Assembly: GCA_963976435.1 (NCBI GenBank)
Contig: CAXBKQ010000004.1
Location: 1-64,000 of the forward strand
Direction: 5' to 3'
Length of the DNA: 64,000 bases
Source: CAKZNE01 sp963976435
GTDB lineage: Bacteria; Bacteroidota; Bacteroidia; Flavobacteriales; Schleiferiaceae
A program made the translations under genes and the position numbers. The notes beneath the pieces are model-generated. The model ran no database searches. It worked only from the letters and a program-made list of their open reading frames with translations, and was not told the origin of the DNA. Shown piece after piece: positions 53,811-61,273 of this stretch (the first letter of the stretch is position 1; the number at the start of each line of letters is the position of its first letter).

Positions 53811-54446
53811 TTAAAAAATAATCCCAACCATTAATGCGATATAGTCTAATTTATACTTAGCATCGCTAGTTAGGTAAATATTGTCTGAAGAAAAATTATC
53901 AACCAAACTACGGTTATAGGTAAGCTCAGCTACTAGTGAAGTAGAACCACCCAAATTATATTCTACGCCTCCGCCAATGGCAAAAGTTATATTCAATGGG
54001 CTGATATAATAGTCTAGTTCTTCGACTTTGTTCTTATCAAACTCTGGATTAAACTCTACCTTTTCGCTAGTTTTAAAACTTAAACCCCCACCAAATTTTG
54101 CGAAATAGGTCATATAGCCCACTTCATTGGATCTCATTTTTAGTAAAATGGGAATATTTACAAAACCTGCGGAATAAGAACCCGTTGTATCTCTAAGGCT
54201 AATGTCACCAGCTCTATTTAAAATATCTACCCCGGTTGCAAAGGAATACCTATCCGTGAAATTATATTGGGTAATTAGTCCAAATCCAAATTTCAATTTT
54301 GAAGCTGTTTCAACGTCTTGATCTTCAGTAGTAACATAATTCAATAATGGCATAGCATGGATTCCAAATTGGAATTTCTGAGCTTTTAAACTGCTACTAA
54401 AAACAAAAACCATTATTACACTTGATAAAATAATTTTCCTATTCAT
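53811..54446 (-). CDS. PorT-like outer-membrane beta-barrel protein
   Basis: This 211-residue protein has a signal peptide (KIILSSVIMVFVFSSSLKAQ) and about eight amphipathic strands ending in ALMVGIIF, typical of the outer-membrane beta-barrel family that includes PorT. Features include FQFGIHAMPLLNY, LKFGFGLITQYNFTDRYSFATGVDIL and AIGGGVEYNLGGSTSLVAELTYNRS. It could be the T9SS assembly factor PorT/SprT or a generic porin-like protein; the sequence does not decide. It shares an operon with nadE and is divergent from gldB. Confidence 0.75.
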   Translation of the reverse strand: MNRKIILSSVIMVFVFSSSLKAQKFQFGIHAMPLLNYVTTEDQDVETASKLKFGFGLITQYNFTDRYSFATGVDILNRAGDISLRDTTGSYSAGFVNIPILLKMRSNEVGYMTYFAKFGGGLSFKTSEKVEFNPEFDKNKVEELDYYISPLNITFAIGGGVEYNLGGSTSLVAELTYNRSLVDNFSSDNIYLTSDAKYKLDYIALMVGIIF

Positions 54447-54452
54447 TCGTCG

Positions 54453-54460
54453 TACTTTTG
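54453..54460 (+). promoter_or_regulatory. -7 box for gldB
   Basis: TACTTTTG, 47 bp before the ATG at 54508, leaves a leader of about 40 nt. Confidence 0.45.
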
Positions 54461-54507
54461 AAATTCCTATTCATTAAATTTTTTGTAAAACTATTCTTAT
54501 TCGCTAT

Positions 54508-55491
54508 ATGATCAAAAGGATTTTTCTGATTTTCGTTATTGTTGGCCTTTTTCAGGATTGCTCGGATCCGGAATTGAAATTAGATATTTCCAATATATCA
54601 ACGAAAAGTAGCTTTAAAAGGTTCGATAGTGCCTTTTTTAATTTGGATACTGCCAATTTTCATAGTGGATTAATGATCTTAAAAAATCAATACCCACCCT
54701 TTTTTATGTCTGGAGAAACCGAAAGGTTTTGGAAATATCAAAGGTTAGATGCAAGGCAAAGGCAGCTTTATCAAAGTGTGGAGAAGGTGTTTAGCCCTTT
54801 CCAAAATTACCAAGAGGCCTTAAACCTGGGAATGAAGCATTATTATGCCGCCTTTCCAAATGATGATGAAATAGTCTTTTATTCTTATATCTCAAATTTA
54901 GATTTTAATAGCCCAGCCTTTTTTAATGATAGTTTAAATGCCTGCTTTATGGCTAGCGATTTATATTTAGGGCAAAACCAAGATTATTATGCTTTTCTTC
55001 CAGAATATATTGCCTTTGAAAGGCAAAGAGCCTTTTTTATTCGCGATGCATTAGGATCCATTGTTTCCCAAAAACTTATAGTCCCCAGTGAAGAGTCTAT
55101 TCTATTAGAAGACATGATTTACTTTGGAAAGCTCCATTATATTTTAGAAAAATTAATGCCATCTGCTCCCCAATGGACAATTATTAAATATCCAAAAGAG
55201 AAATTCAATTTTTGCTTGGAAAATGAAAAGCATATCTGGGCCTATTTTGTGGAAAACAAACTTATTTATTCCACCAAGCTTAGAGATAAAAAACGATTTA
55301 TAGAAACTGCTCCTTTTACCAAGTTTGGGATGAAATTCGACAACCAATCACCAGGAAGAATTGGGCAGTGGCTGGGTTGGCAAATTGTAAAAAGATATAT
55401 GGCCAAAAACCCAAATCTTACTATTGAAGATTTGCTTGATGAAAAAAACCCACAGATAATTTTAAATGGTTCCTCCTATAGACCAGATTAA
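54508..55491 (+). CDS. gldB: Gliding motility lipoprotein GldB
   Basis: This 327-residue protein matches GldB, required for gliding in F. johnsoniae. Recognisable parts are KRFDSAFFNLDTANFHSGLMILKNQYPPFF, FLPEYIAFERQRAFFI, EDMIYFGKLHYILEKLMPSAPQWTIIKYPKEKFNFCLENEKHIWAYFVENKLIYST and SPGRIGQWLGWQIVKRYM. The predicted lipidation Cys is in VGLFQDCSDPE; Asp before Cys is unusual for a lipobox. It is followed by gldC, the usual order. Confidence 0.92.
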   Translation: MIKRIFLIFVIVGLFQDCSDPELKLDISNISTKSSFKRFDSAFFNLDTANFHSGLMILKNQYPPFFMSGETERFWKYQRLDARQRQLYQSVEKVFSPFQNYQEALNLGMKHYYAAFPNDDEIVFYSYISNLDFNSPAFFNDSLNACFMASDLYLGQNQDYYAFLPEYIAFERQRAFFIRDALGSIVSQKLIVPSEESILLEDMIYFGKLHYILEKLMPSAPQWTIIKYPKEKFNFCLENEKHIWAYFVENKLIYSTKLRDKKRFIETAPFTKFGMKFDNQSPGRIGQWLGWQIVKRYMAKNPNLTIEDLLDEKNPQIILNGSSYRPD

Positions 55492-55526
55492 TTTTATAGC
55501 CCTAGTATTTCTTGAAATAGAGACAG

Positions 55527-55534
55527 TATATTTG
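55527..55534 (+). promoter_or_regulatory. -7 box for gldC
   Basis: TATATTTG, 24 bp before the gldC ATG, suggests gldC has its own promoter besides read-through from gldB. Confidence 0.45.
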
Positions 55535-55558
55535 CCCGAAATTCAAGTTTATTAAGAT

Positions 55559-55900
55559 ATGGCAAGCAGCAGTTCAGAAATAAAAATTGTAGTAGGCTTA
55601 GACGACAATAAAATTCCAGAATCTTTGGAATGGAGTGCAGAAGATGGTGGGATGAGCCAGGCTGCAGCAAAGGCTATGCTTTTATCAGTTTGGGATAAAA
55701 AAAGTGGTGACACTCTTAAAATAGATTTGTGGACCAAGGATATGATGGCAGATGAAATGAAAAAATTTGTACATCAAAGCCTTATGGCTCTTGCTGATAC
55801 CTTAGAAAGATCTACAAATGAAAAAGCTGCTGCTGCAGAAATGCGTTCTTTTGGATTACATATTGGAGAAAAAATGAATCTTATTCAAAAAAATAAATAA
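55559..55900 (+). CDS. gldC: Gliding motility protein GldC
   Basis: This 113-residue soluble protein has the GldC pattern IKIVVGLDDNKIPESLEWSAEDGG...AKAMLLSVWDKKSGDTLKIDLWTKDMMADEMKKFVHQSLMALADTLERST. It is a cytoplasmic accessory of gliding; its biochemical role is unknown. It lies 67 bp after gldB, matching the gldBC pair of other flavobacteria. Confidence 0.93.
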   Translation: MASSSSEIKIVVGLDDNKIPESLEWSAEDGGMSQAAAKAMLLSVWDKKSGDTLKIDLWTKDMMADEMKKFVHQSLMALADTLERSTNEKAAAAEMRSFGLHIGEKMNLIQKNK

Positions 55901-55924
55901 CTTAGGGATTCTAAACTACCCATT

Positions 55925-56323
55925 ATGAAACCTAAGATTGCTGTCATGGCATTGTTTCTTCTATTCTCCAATTTAGTTTTAGCACAGCACTCTGGTCACC
56001 CACATTCTGATAATGATTTCAATTTTTGGTTTGGCTTATTGGAAGTTCCCTTTTTATTGTTTGTTATTGTCTTATCATTTGTAGTTGCCAATTCTTTAAA
56101 AGGTGGAAAATTTGGAAAAGGAATGTCACTACTAGCATGGGGCTTTTTGGTAATGGCTATTGGTCATATTCACATGCAAATAGAGAATATTACTGGGACC
56201 AATTTATTTAACAATCTCCTTGGCGAAACTGGTGGTACAATTGCTTGGTTCACTGCCCTTACTGCTACCTGGGGATTAACAGCCTGGGGCTTCATTAAGA
56301 TTTATAAAGCAAGCAGAATCTGA
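55925..56323 (+). CDS. Small His-rich membrane protein, unknown function
   Basis: This 132-residue protein has an N-terminal hydrophobic segment, probably a signal (MKPKIAVMALFLLFSNLVLAQ), then HSGHPHSDND. Three TM helices follow at about 35-57, 66-86 and 104-127. The His/Asp-rich segment would face the periplasm and could bind a metal; further His residues (GHIHMQ) lie in the second helix. It lies 3 bp before the hybrid kinase gene, so the two are surely co-transcribed. I do not recognise the family. Confidence 0.7.
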   Translation: MKPKIAVMALFLLFSNLVLAQHSGHPHSDNDFNFWFGLLEVPFLLFVIVLSFVVANSLKGGKFGKGMSLLAWGFLVMAIGHIHMQIENITGTNLFNNLLGETGGTIAWFTALTATWGLTAWGFIKIYKASRI

Positions 56324-56326
56324 TAC

Positions 56327-58690
56327 ATGCGATTAAGACTTTTTGGAAAAAAAAACCCAATTGGAGAGGGTGAAGAGTCCTACTCCAAATTGGTGAAATT
56401 TTTAATTGCTCAAATTAGCTCCCCAGCTTTAGCGGGTTCTATTATTGAAGAGGCTAAACAATTCCTGAAACTCAAAAAAAGTAGCCAGGATAAAGATTTG
56501 GTAAGAATTTATCTGCTTTTTCAGAAATATTGCTGCCATGTAGATCAGGTGCAAAAAGTTAGCGAAAAAGCATTCAACAGAAAGGTAATCCAAAAATTCC
56601 CTTGGTTAAAAGACAATGAATATTGTAGAATTCCATTCAAATCAAATTCCGAATCAAAAATTCTTCTTGCCGCACTCTTTTTACATCAAATCATAAGCCC
56701 AATAGGTGAAATTGCCGGCTCTAAAAAAGGAAATGTTCTTGAAGATTATAAGCTTTGGGTAGATTCCATTTGGAACGAAAACCATTTTTTTGATATTGAC
56801 CTTCCTGGATTAAAAAAGGGTGAAAATCAAAAATTGACCTACCCCACATTAGTAAAACTCAGCAAAATTATTTTTGAGGATTTATCCGAAAGATTTGGGC
56901 TCGGAAATATTAGTAGTCTTTATCAAAGATCATTCTCCAAAACAAAAATACTTTTCAAAAATTTAGGCCAATTTCAGCATATTGTAGATTTAATTCCTGT
57001 TCCAATATTGCAACCAGAACACCTTTCCCTAATGGGACAGAATTCGGTTCACAATATTCTGGTGGATCAGGTAAAACAACTCGAAAAATTAAATCAAAAA
57101 ATTACCCAAGAATCCAAGGAAAACAAAGAGCTAAGCATTGTATTACAAAATAAAACAAGGGTTCTTGAGAATATTTTACAAAACTCTATAAACGCTGTAA
57201 TTGTAATTGATGAATTGGGAAGAGTTGAAGCCTGGAATGGTAAATCCGAAATTACATTCGGTTTCAACGAGGAAGAAGCTATAGGCACTTTTTTAACGGA
57301 TTTGATTATTCCTGAAATTCACAAGGAAAATCACGCAAAGGGAATGAGGCGTTTCCTAGCCAGCGGCAAGAGCAATATCCTAAACAAAAGCATAGAAATG
57401 GAAGCTGTCCATAAATCTGGAAAACAGTTTCCTTTGGAATTGAGCATTACAGAATCCTTCGACCAAGGAAAAAGAACCTTTATAGGTTTTGCAAGGGATC
57501 TCACCCAGCAAAAGAATTATGAAAAAACCCTAATCCAAGCCAAACAGCAAGCCGAAGAAACCAGTAGGTTTAAAAGTCGCTTTTTTGCAAATATGAGTCA
57601 TGAAATCCGCACACCTCTAAATGCTATAATAGGATTTACAAATCTTCTCTTAGACGAAAAACTAAACGAGGATCAAATAGAATATTTAAACCTCATCCAA
57701 ACCTCTGGAAATAATTTAATGTCGATTTTAAATGATGTTTTGGAGATTAGTAAAATTGAAGAAGGAAAACTTCAGCTAAACCCAAAGGCCGAAATCTTTC
57801 AAAATAAAATCCAAGAATTACTTGCACCTTATAAAGCCATTATTGAAGGTAAAGGGCTAGAGTTTAGCATAGAATTCGAAGACAAATTCCCGAAAATTAT
57901 TAATATCGACTATCACCGATTTGGACAAATATTGGTGAACCTCATTAGCAATGCTGCAAAATTCACCTCTAAAGGTGGAATCCATATCCTGTTTGAATAT
58001 GACTTCCAAGCCAAAGGCCAATTCTTAATAAAGGTTAAAGTATCTGATAGTGGAAAAGGTATAGATCCCGAAAATTTAAAGAAGATTTTTGAATCCTTCC
58101 AACAAGAGGATGGAGGAATTGCCAGGGAATTTGGGGGCACCGGACTGGGCTTGAGCATCTCTAGAGAAATTGCTATTGCCATGGGAGGTGAACTAAAAGC
58201 AGAAAGCCCAAGCTCCTATTATACGGACCGGGGATCTGATTTCATTGTTGAAGTTCTCGGGGAGATAAACTCCAAAACCGAACAGAATAAGGGTGCCAAA
58301 AAGAGTGAGAAATTTGATGGCCAAGGTTTAAAGGGTCTTTTGGTTGAGGACAATCCTATTAATCAAAAACTACTTTCCACAGTTTTAGGGCAAATGGGAT
58401 TGAATATTTCTACCGCCTTTAATGGAATAGAAGCACTTAAAAGTCTGGAAAGTGAAAGTTTTGACATTATTTTCATGGACATCCAAATGCCGGAAATGGA
58501 TGGCTATGAGGCGACCAAAAGAATACGAAAACTAAATATTAATACACCAATAATAGCAATAAGCGCCAATGTATATTCTGAGGATGTTGAAAAATCTTTA
58601 AGCGCCGGAATGCAAGCGCATATTGGAAAACCCTTTAAAGTAGAAGAATTAAAAAAGGTTATCGACGAATATGTTTTAAATGAGAATTAA
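56327..58690 (+). CDS. Hybrid sensor histidine kinase with PAS and receiver domains
   Basis: This 787-residue protein has no TM segment. An unrecognised mostly helical N-terminal domain (about 1-250) precedes a coiled coil (about 250-290) and a PAS domain (about 285-400, SINAVIVIDELGRVEAWNGKSEITFGFNEEEAIG). HisKA carries His425 (ANMSHEIRTPLNAIIGFTN), HATPase has NLISNAAKFTS and GTGLGLSIS, and a C-terminal receiver has Asp718 (IIFMDIQMPEMDG). It likely passes phosphate to a separate HPt or regulator, not seen here. It is paired with the small His-rich membrane protein. Confidence 0.93.
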   Translation: MRLRLFGKKNPIGEGEESYSKLVKFLIAQISSPALAGSIIEEAKQFLKLKKSSQDKDLVRIYLLFQKYCCHVDQVQKVSEKAFNRKVIQKFPWLKDNEYCRIPFKSNSESKILLAALFLHQIISPIGEIAGSKKGNVLEDYKLWVDSIWNENHFFDIDLPGLKKGENQKLTYPTLVKLSKIIFEDLSERFGLGNISSLYQRSFSKTKILFKNLGQFQHIVDLIPVPILQPEHLSLMGQNSVHNILVDQVKQLEKLNQKITQESKENKELSIVLQNKTRVLENILQNSINAVIVIDELGRVEAWNGKSEITFGFNEEEAIGTFLTDLIIPEIHKENHAKGMRRFLASGKSNILNKSIEMEAVHKSGKQFPLELSITESFDQGKRTFIGFARDLTQQKNYEKTLIQAKQQAEETSRFKSRFFANMSHEIRTPLNAIIGFTNLLLDEKLNEDQIEYLNLIQTSGNNLMSILNDVLEISKIEEGKLQLNPKAEIFQNKIQELLAPYKAIIEGKGLEFSIEFEDKFPKIINIDYHRFGQILVNLISNAAKFTSKGGIHILFEYDFQAKGQFLIKVKVSDSGKGIDPENLKKIFESFQQEDGGIAREFGGTGLGLSISREIAIAMGGELKAESPSSYYTDRGSDFIVEVLGEINSKTEQNKGAKKSEKFDGQGLKGLLVEDNPINQKLLSTVLGQMGLNISTAFNGIEALKSLESESFDIIFMDIQMPEMDGYEATKRIRKLNINTPIIAISANVYSEDVEKSLSAGMQAHIGKPFKVEELKKVIDEYVLNEN

Positions 58691-59292
58691 GGCTTTGCCA
58701 GCTGGATATTAATTTGGTTTATATATCCTAGCAACTCCTCTCTACCGGCCTTTGTTTCTGCCGATGTCATAAAAGAAACGGGAATATCCTCCCATTTTTC
58801 AAGCATTTTCTTCTTATAAACTTTCATGTTCTTGTTCAGGATATTGTCTTTAAGCTTATCAATTTTAGTGAATACCATGCTAAAAGGAATACCCAAGTCC
58901 CCCAAATATTCCATAAACTCCAAATCAATTTTTTGAGGCTCCAACCTAGAGTCTATTAATACAAACAGATTGGTTAGAGACAGACGTTTTTCAATATAAT
59001 CGGCAATCAGATCTCCAAAACCAGCTCTAATTTTCTTTCCTACTTTGGCGTACCCATATCCCGGTAAATCAACAAGGAACCATTCATCATTTACCTTAAA
59101 GTGATTGATCAATTGAGTTTTCCCAGGTTTTCCCGAAGTTTTTGCCAAATTCTTATGATCCACCAACATATTAATTAAACTGGATTTCCCAACATTACTC
59201 CTACCAATAAAGGCATATTCCGGTTGACTTATCTCCGGCACCTGTTCAATTTTTGCACTGCTTTTTACGAATTCTGCTTTTCCAATTTTCAT
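58687..59292 (-). CDS. yihA: Ribosome biogenesis GTP-binding protein YihA/YsxC
   Basis: This 201-residue EngB-type GTPase acts in 50S assembly. Motifs: G1 FIGRSNVGKSSLINML, G3 VDLPGYGYAKVGKK, G4 FTKIDKL and G5 SAETKAGREELL. It overlaps the convergent kinase gene by 4 bp and is divergent from mraZ. Its -7 box is at 59336-59343 and a pair of inverted MraZ-like boxes lies just upstream of that. Confidence 0.97.
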   Translation of the reverse strand: MKIGKAEFVKSSAKIEQVPEISQPEYAFIGRSNVGKSSLINMLVDHKNLAKTSGKPGKTQLINHFKVNDEWFLVDLPGYGYAKVGKKIRAGFGDLIADYIEKRLSLTNLFVLIDSRLEPQKIDLEFMEYLGDLGIPFSMVFTKIDKLKDNILNKNMKVYKKKMLEKWEDIPVSFMTSAETKAGREELLGYINQINIQLAKP

Positions 59293-59335
59293 TCTCCTAA
59301 ATCTAATTTTTCTCCATCTCCAAATCCAAACATTG

Positions 59336-59343
59336 CAAAATTA
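59336..59343 (-). promoter_or_regulatory. -7 box for yihA
   Basis: The minus strand reads TAATTTTG, 43 bp before the ATG at 59292. Confidence 0.45.
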
Positions 59344-59362
59344 CAGCAATGATTTTCTACTC

Positions 59363-59377
59363 CTCCACTTTTCTCCA
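59363..59377 (-). promoter_or_regulatory. Two MraZ-like boxes facing yihA
   Basis: On the minus strand TGGAG (59377-59373) and TGGAG (59367-59363) are spaced by exactly five bases. They lie 20-41 bp upstream of the yihA -7 box, about where its -33 element would be. The 10-bp period matches MraZ operators. Confidence 0.45.
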
Positions 59378-59464
59378 CTTATTATTGAATTTCCTAAAAC
59401 ACATAGCCAGAAAAGCTTCTGAGCCTGTTTTGTTAATTCACAATGCCTTTCTCTAGACAAAAAG

Positions 59465-59510
59465 TGGGAAAAGTTATCAACAAAGTGGAGTTATGTGGGG
59501 AATTGTGGGG
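59465..59510 (+). promoter_or_regulatory. MraZ operator array upstream of mraZ
   Basis: TGGAG (59486-59490), TGGGG (59496-59500) and TGGGG (59506-59510) repeat with an exact 10-bp period, the TGGGN-N5 pattern known for MraZ autoregulation. A fourth TGGGA at 59465-59469 is 21 bp upstream, one base out of register. The array covers the region just before the mraZ -7 box, so binding would block the promoter. Confidence 0.8.
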
Positions 59511-59519
59511 CAATTTCTA

Positions 59520-59527
59520 TATTTTTG
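59520..59527 (+). promoter_or_regulatory. -7 box for the mraZ/dcw operon
   Basis: TATTTTTG, 25 bp before the mraZ ATG and 9 bp after the last MraZ box. Confidence 0.55.
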
Positions 59528-59552
59528 AGCATCTAAGTATTAAAAGCTTAAA

Positions 59553-60026
59553 ATGCTGAATCTGATAGGAGTACATGAGTGTAAAATGGATGCCAAGGGC
59601 AGGGTGATGATACCTTCTGCCCTAAAAAAGCAGCTATTGCCTGTGCTTGAGAAAGGTTTTGTTATAAAAAGAAGCGTTTTCCAAAAATGCTTAGAGCTCT
59701 ACCCAATGGATGAATGGCAAGAGGTTATGGGGAAAGTAAATCGCCTTAATCGCTTTGTAAAAAAGAATAATGATTTCATTAGAATGTTTACCGCCGGAGT
59801 GAAAATTATAGAGGTAGATGCCAATGGAAGATTAAATATCCCCAAAGACCTCATGACCTACTCCCTCTTAAAATCTGAATTGGTTTTATCCTCGGCAGTG
59901 GGAATTGTGGAAATATGGGATAAGAATCTATATGAGGAAACATTGAAAAATCCAGAATTGGATTTTGGTTCATTAGCAGAAGATGTAATGGGAAGCCTAA
60001 ATAATGATCTTAATGAATTATCATAA
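59553..60026 (+). CDS. mraZ: Transcriptional regulator MraZ
   Basis: This 157-residue protein has two AbrB/SpoVT-type MraZ repeats, each with the D-x-x-GR signature: CKMDAKGRVMIPSALK (about 9-24) and VDANGRLNIPKDL (about 88-100). It forms ring-shaped oligomers that bind tandem TGGG-type boxes and regulate the dcw cluster, including itself. Such boxes lie in its own promoter. It is first gene of the mraZ-rsmH-ftsL-ftsI-murE cluster and overlaps rsmH. Confidence 0.97.
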   Translation: MLNLIGVHECKMDAKGRVMIPSALKKQLLPVLEKGFVIKRSVFQKCLELYPMDEWQEVMGKVNRLNRFVKKNNDFIRMFTAGVKIIEVDANGRLNIPKDLMTYSLLKSELVLSSAVGIVEIWDKNLYEETLKNPELDFGSLAEDVMGSLNNDLNELS

Positions 60027-60924
60027 TCCGGTTCTCCTAAAAGAATGCATTGAACACCTACAAATTAAACCTGACGGCATTTATGTAGATGTAACCTTTG
60101 GCGGGGGTGGCCATAGCCGTGAAATTTTAAAACAGCTTAGCACAGGACACCTCTACGCTTTCGATCAGGACCCCGACGCCCAGCAAAACCAGATAGAAAG
60201 TGAAAACTTTAGTTTAATCTCTTCAAATTTTAGATTCCTAAAAAAAAGCCTCCGCTTTCATGGAATACAAAAAATTGATGGACTTCTAGCTGATCTGGGA
60301 ATTAGTTCACATCAAATTGATGAACCCAGCAGAGGATTTAGCCTTAGATATGAAGGTCCCCTCGATATGAGAATGAACCCTTCTAAAAGCTTAGACGCAA
60401 AAACCTTGGTAAACACCTACCCAGAAGAGGAACTCACACGAATATTTAAAGACTATGGCGAACTAAACAAGGCCTATTATTTGGCCAGAACCCTAGTTCA
60501 AAAGCGAGCTGAAAAGGAAATCCAAACCACCGAAGAACTAAAACAAGCCTTGGCATCTTTCGCACCCGGACATAGAAGCGGAAAGTTTTGGGCCCAAGTT
60601 TTTCAGGCTATTAGGATGGAGGTTAATGATGAGATGGGTGCCCTACATGAATTACTGGAACAAAGCTGTGAAATTCTAAATCCAGGAGGACGATTGGTAT
60701 TTATGTCATACCACTCTCTTGAAGATAGACCGGTGAAAAATTTTTTCAAAACCGGAAATATTAAAGGAATTCAGGAAAAAGATTTTTACGGAAACCTCAT
60801 CCGTCCCTTAAATCCCATTACCCGAAAACCCATAATTGCTGATAGCGAAGAATTAAACTCAAACCCCAGGGCAAGAAGTGCAAAACTGAGGGTAGCCGAA
60901 AAAATTGAAAAACTGAAAAGTTAA
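60004..60924 (+). CDS. rsmH: 16S rRNA m4C1402 methyltransferase RsmH (MraW)
   Basis: This 306-residue SAM-dependent enzyme N4-methylates C1402 of 16S rRNA. Motifs: MNYHNPVLLKECIEHL, the SAM-binding YVDVTFGGGGHSREIL, GLLADLGISSHQIDEPSRGFSLRYEGPLDMRM, VFQAIRMEVNDE and SYHSLEDRPVKNFF. The true start may be the second Met at 60013, which matches the family N-terminus; both lie inside the 3' end of mraZ. Confidence 0.97.
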   Translation: MILMNYHNPVLLKECIEHLQIKPDGIYVDVTFGGGGHSREILKQLSTGHLYAFDQDPDAQQNQIESENFSLISSNFRFLKKSLRFHGIQKIDGLLADLGISSHQIDEPSRGFSLRYEGPLDMRMNPSKSLDAKTLVNTYPEEELTRIFKDYGELNKAYYLARTLVQKRAEKEIQTTEELKQALASFAPGHRSGKFWAQVFQAIRMEVNDEMGALHELLEQSCEILNPGGRLVFMSYHSLEDRPVKNFFKTGNIKGIQEKDFYGNLIRPLNPITRKPIIADSEELNSNPRARSAKLRVAEKIEKLKS

Positions 60925-60928
60925 ATAC

Positions 60929-61273
60929 TTGAAAATTTTAAAAAACATACAGAACCCGCTAAGCTCCCTATTTACAGGGAGATTCTTGGTTAGTGATAAT
61001 TGGCAAAAAAACTGGCCCTTTATTTTTTATATCAGCCTATTGGGAATGATCATGATTTCTAGCAGTCACCGTGCAGATGAAAAGGTGCATAAGATTGCCA
61101 AACTCAGAACTGAAGTAAAAGAGTTAAGCTCCGAATATACAGATACCAAGGCCAAGCTTATGTTGGAAAGCATGAAAACCAAGGTTGTGGAAAAAGCAGC
61201 AGAGATAGGCCTGGTTCCACCCGAAAAACCACCAATAAAAATTAAAAGCAAAAATTTAGTTGAAGGTAGATAA
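60929..61273 (+). CDS. ftsL: FtsL-like cell division protein
   Basis: This 114-residue bitopic protein has a TM helix at about 29-46 (PFIFYISLLGMIMISSS) and then a coiled coil (KVHKIAKLRTEVKELSSEYTDTKAKLMLESMKTKVVEKAAEIGL). Size, topology and place between rsmH and ftsI fit FtsL, which bridges the divisome. The start is TTG, four bases after the rsmH stop; no ATG precedes the TM helix. Its 3' end overlaps ftsI. Confidence 0.88.
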   Translation: MKILKNIQNPLSSLFTGRFLVSDNWQKNWPFIFYISLLGMIMISSSHRADEKVHKIAKLRTEVKELSSEYTDTKAKLMLESMKTKVVEKAAEIGLVPPEKPPIKIKSKNLVEGR

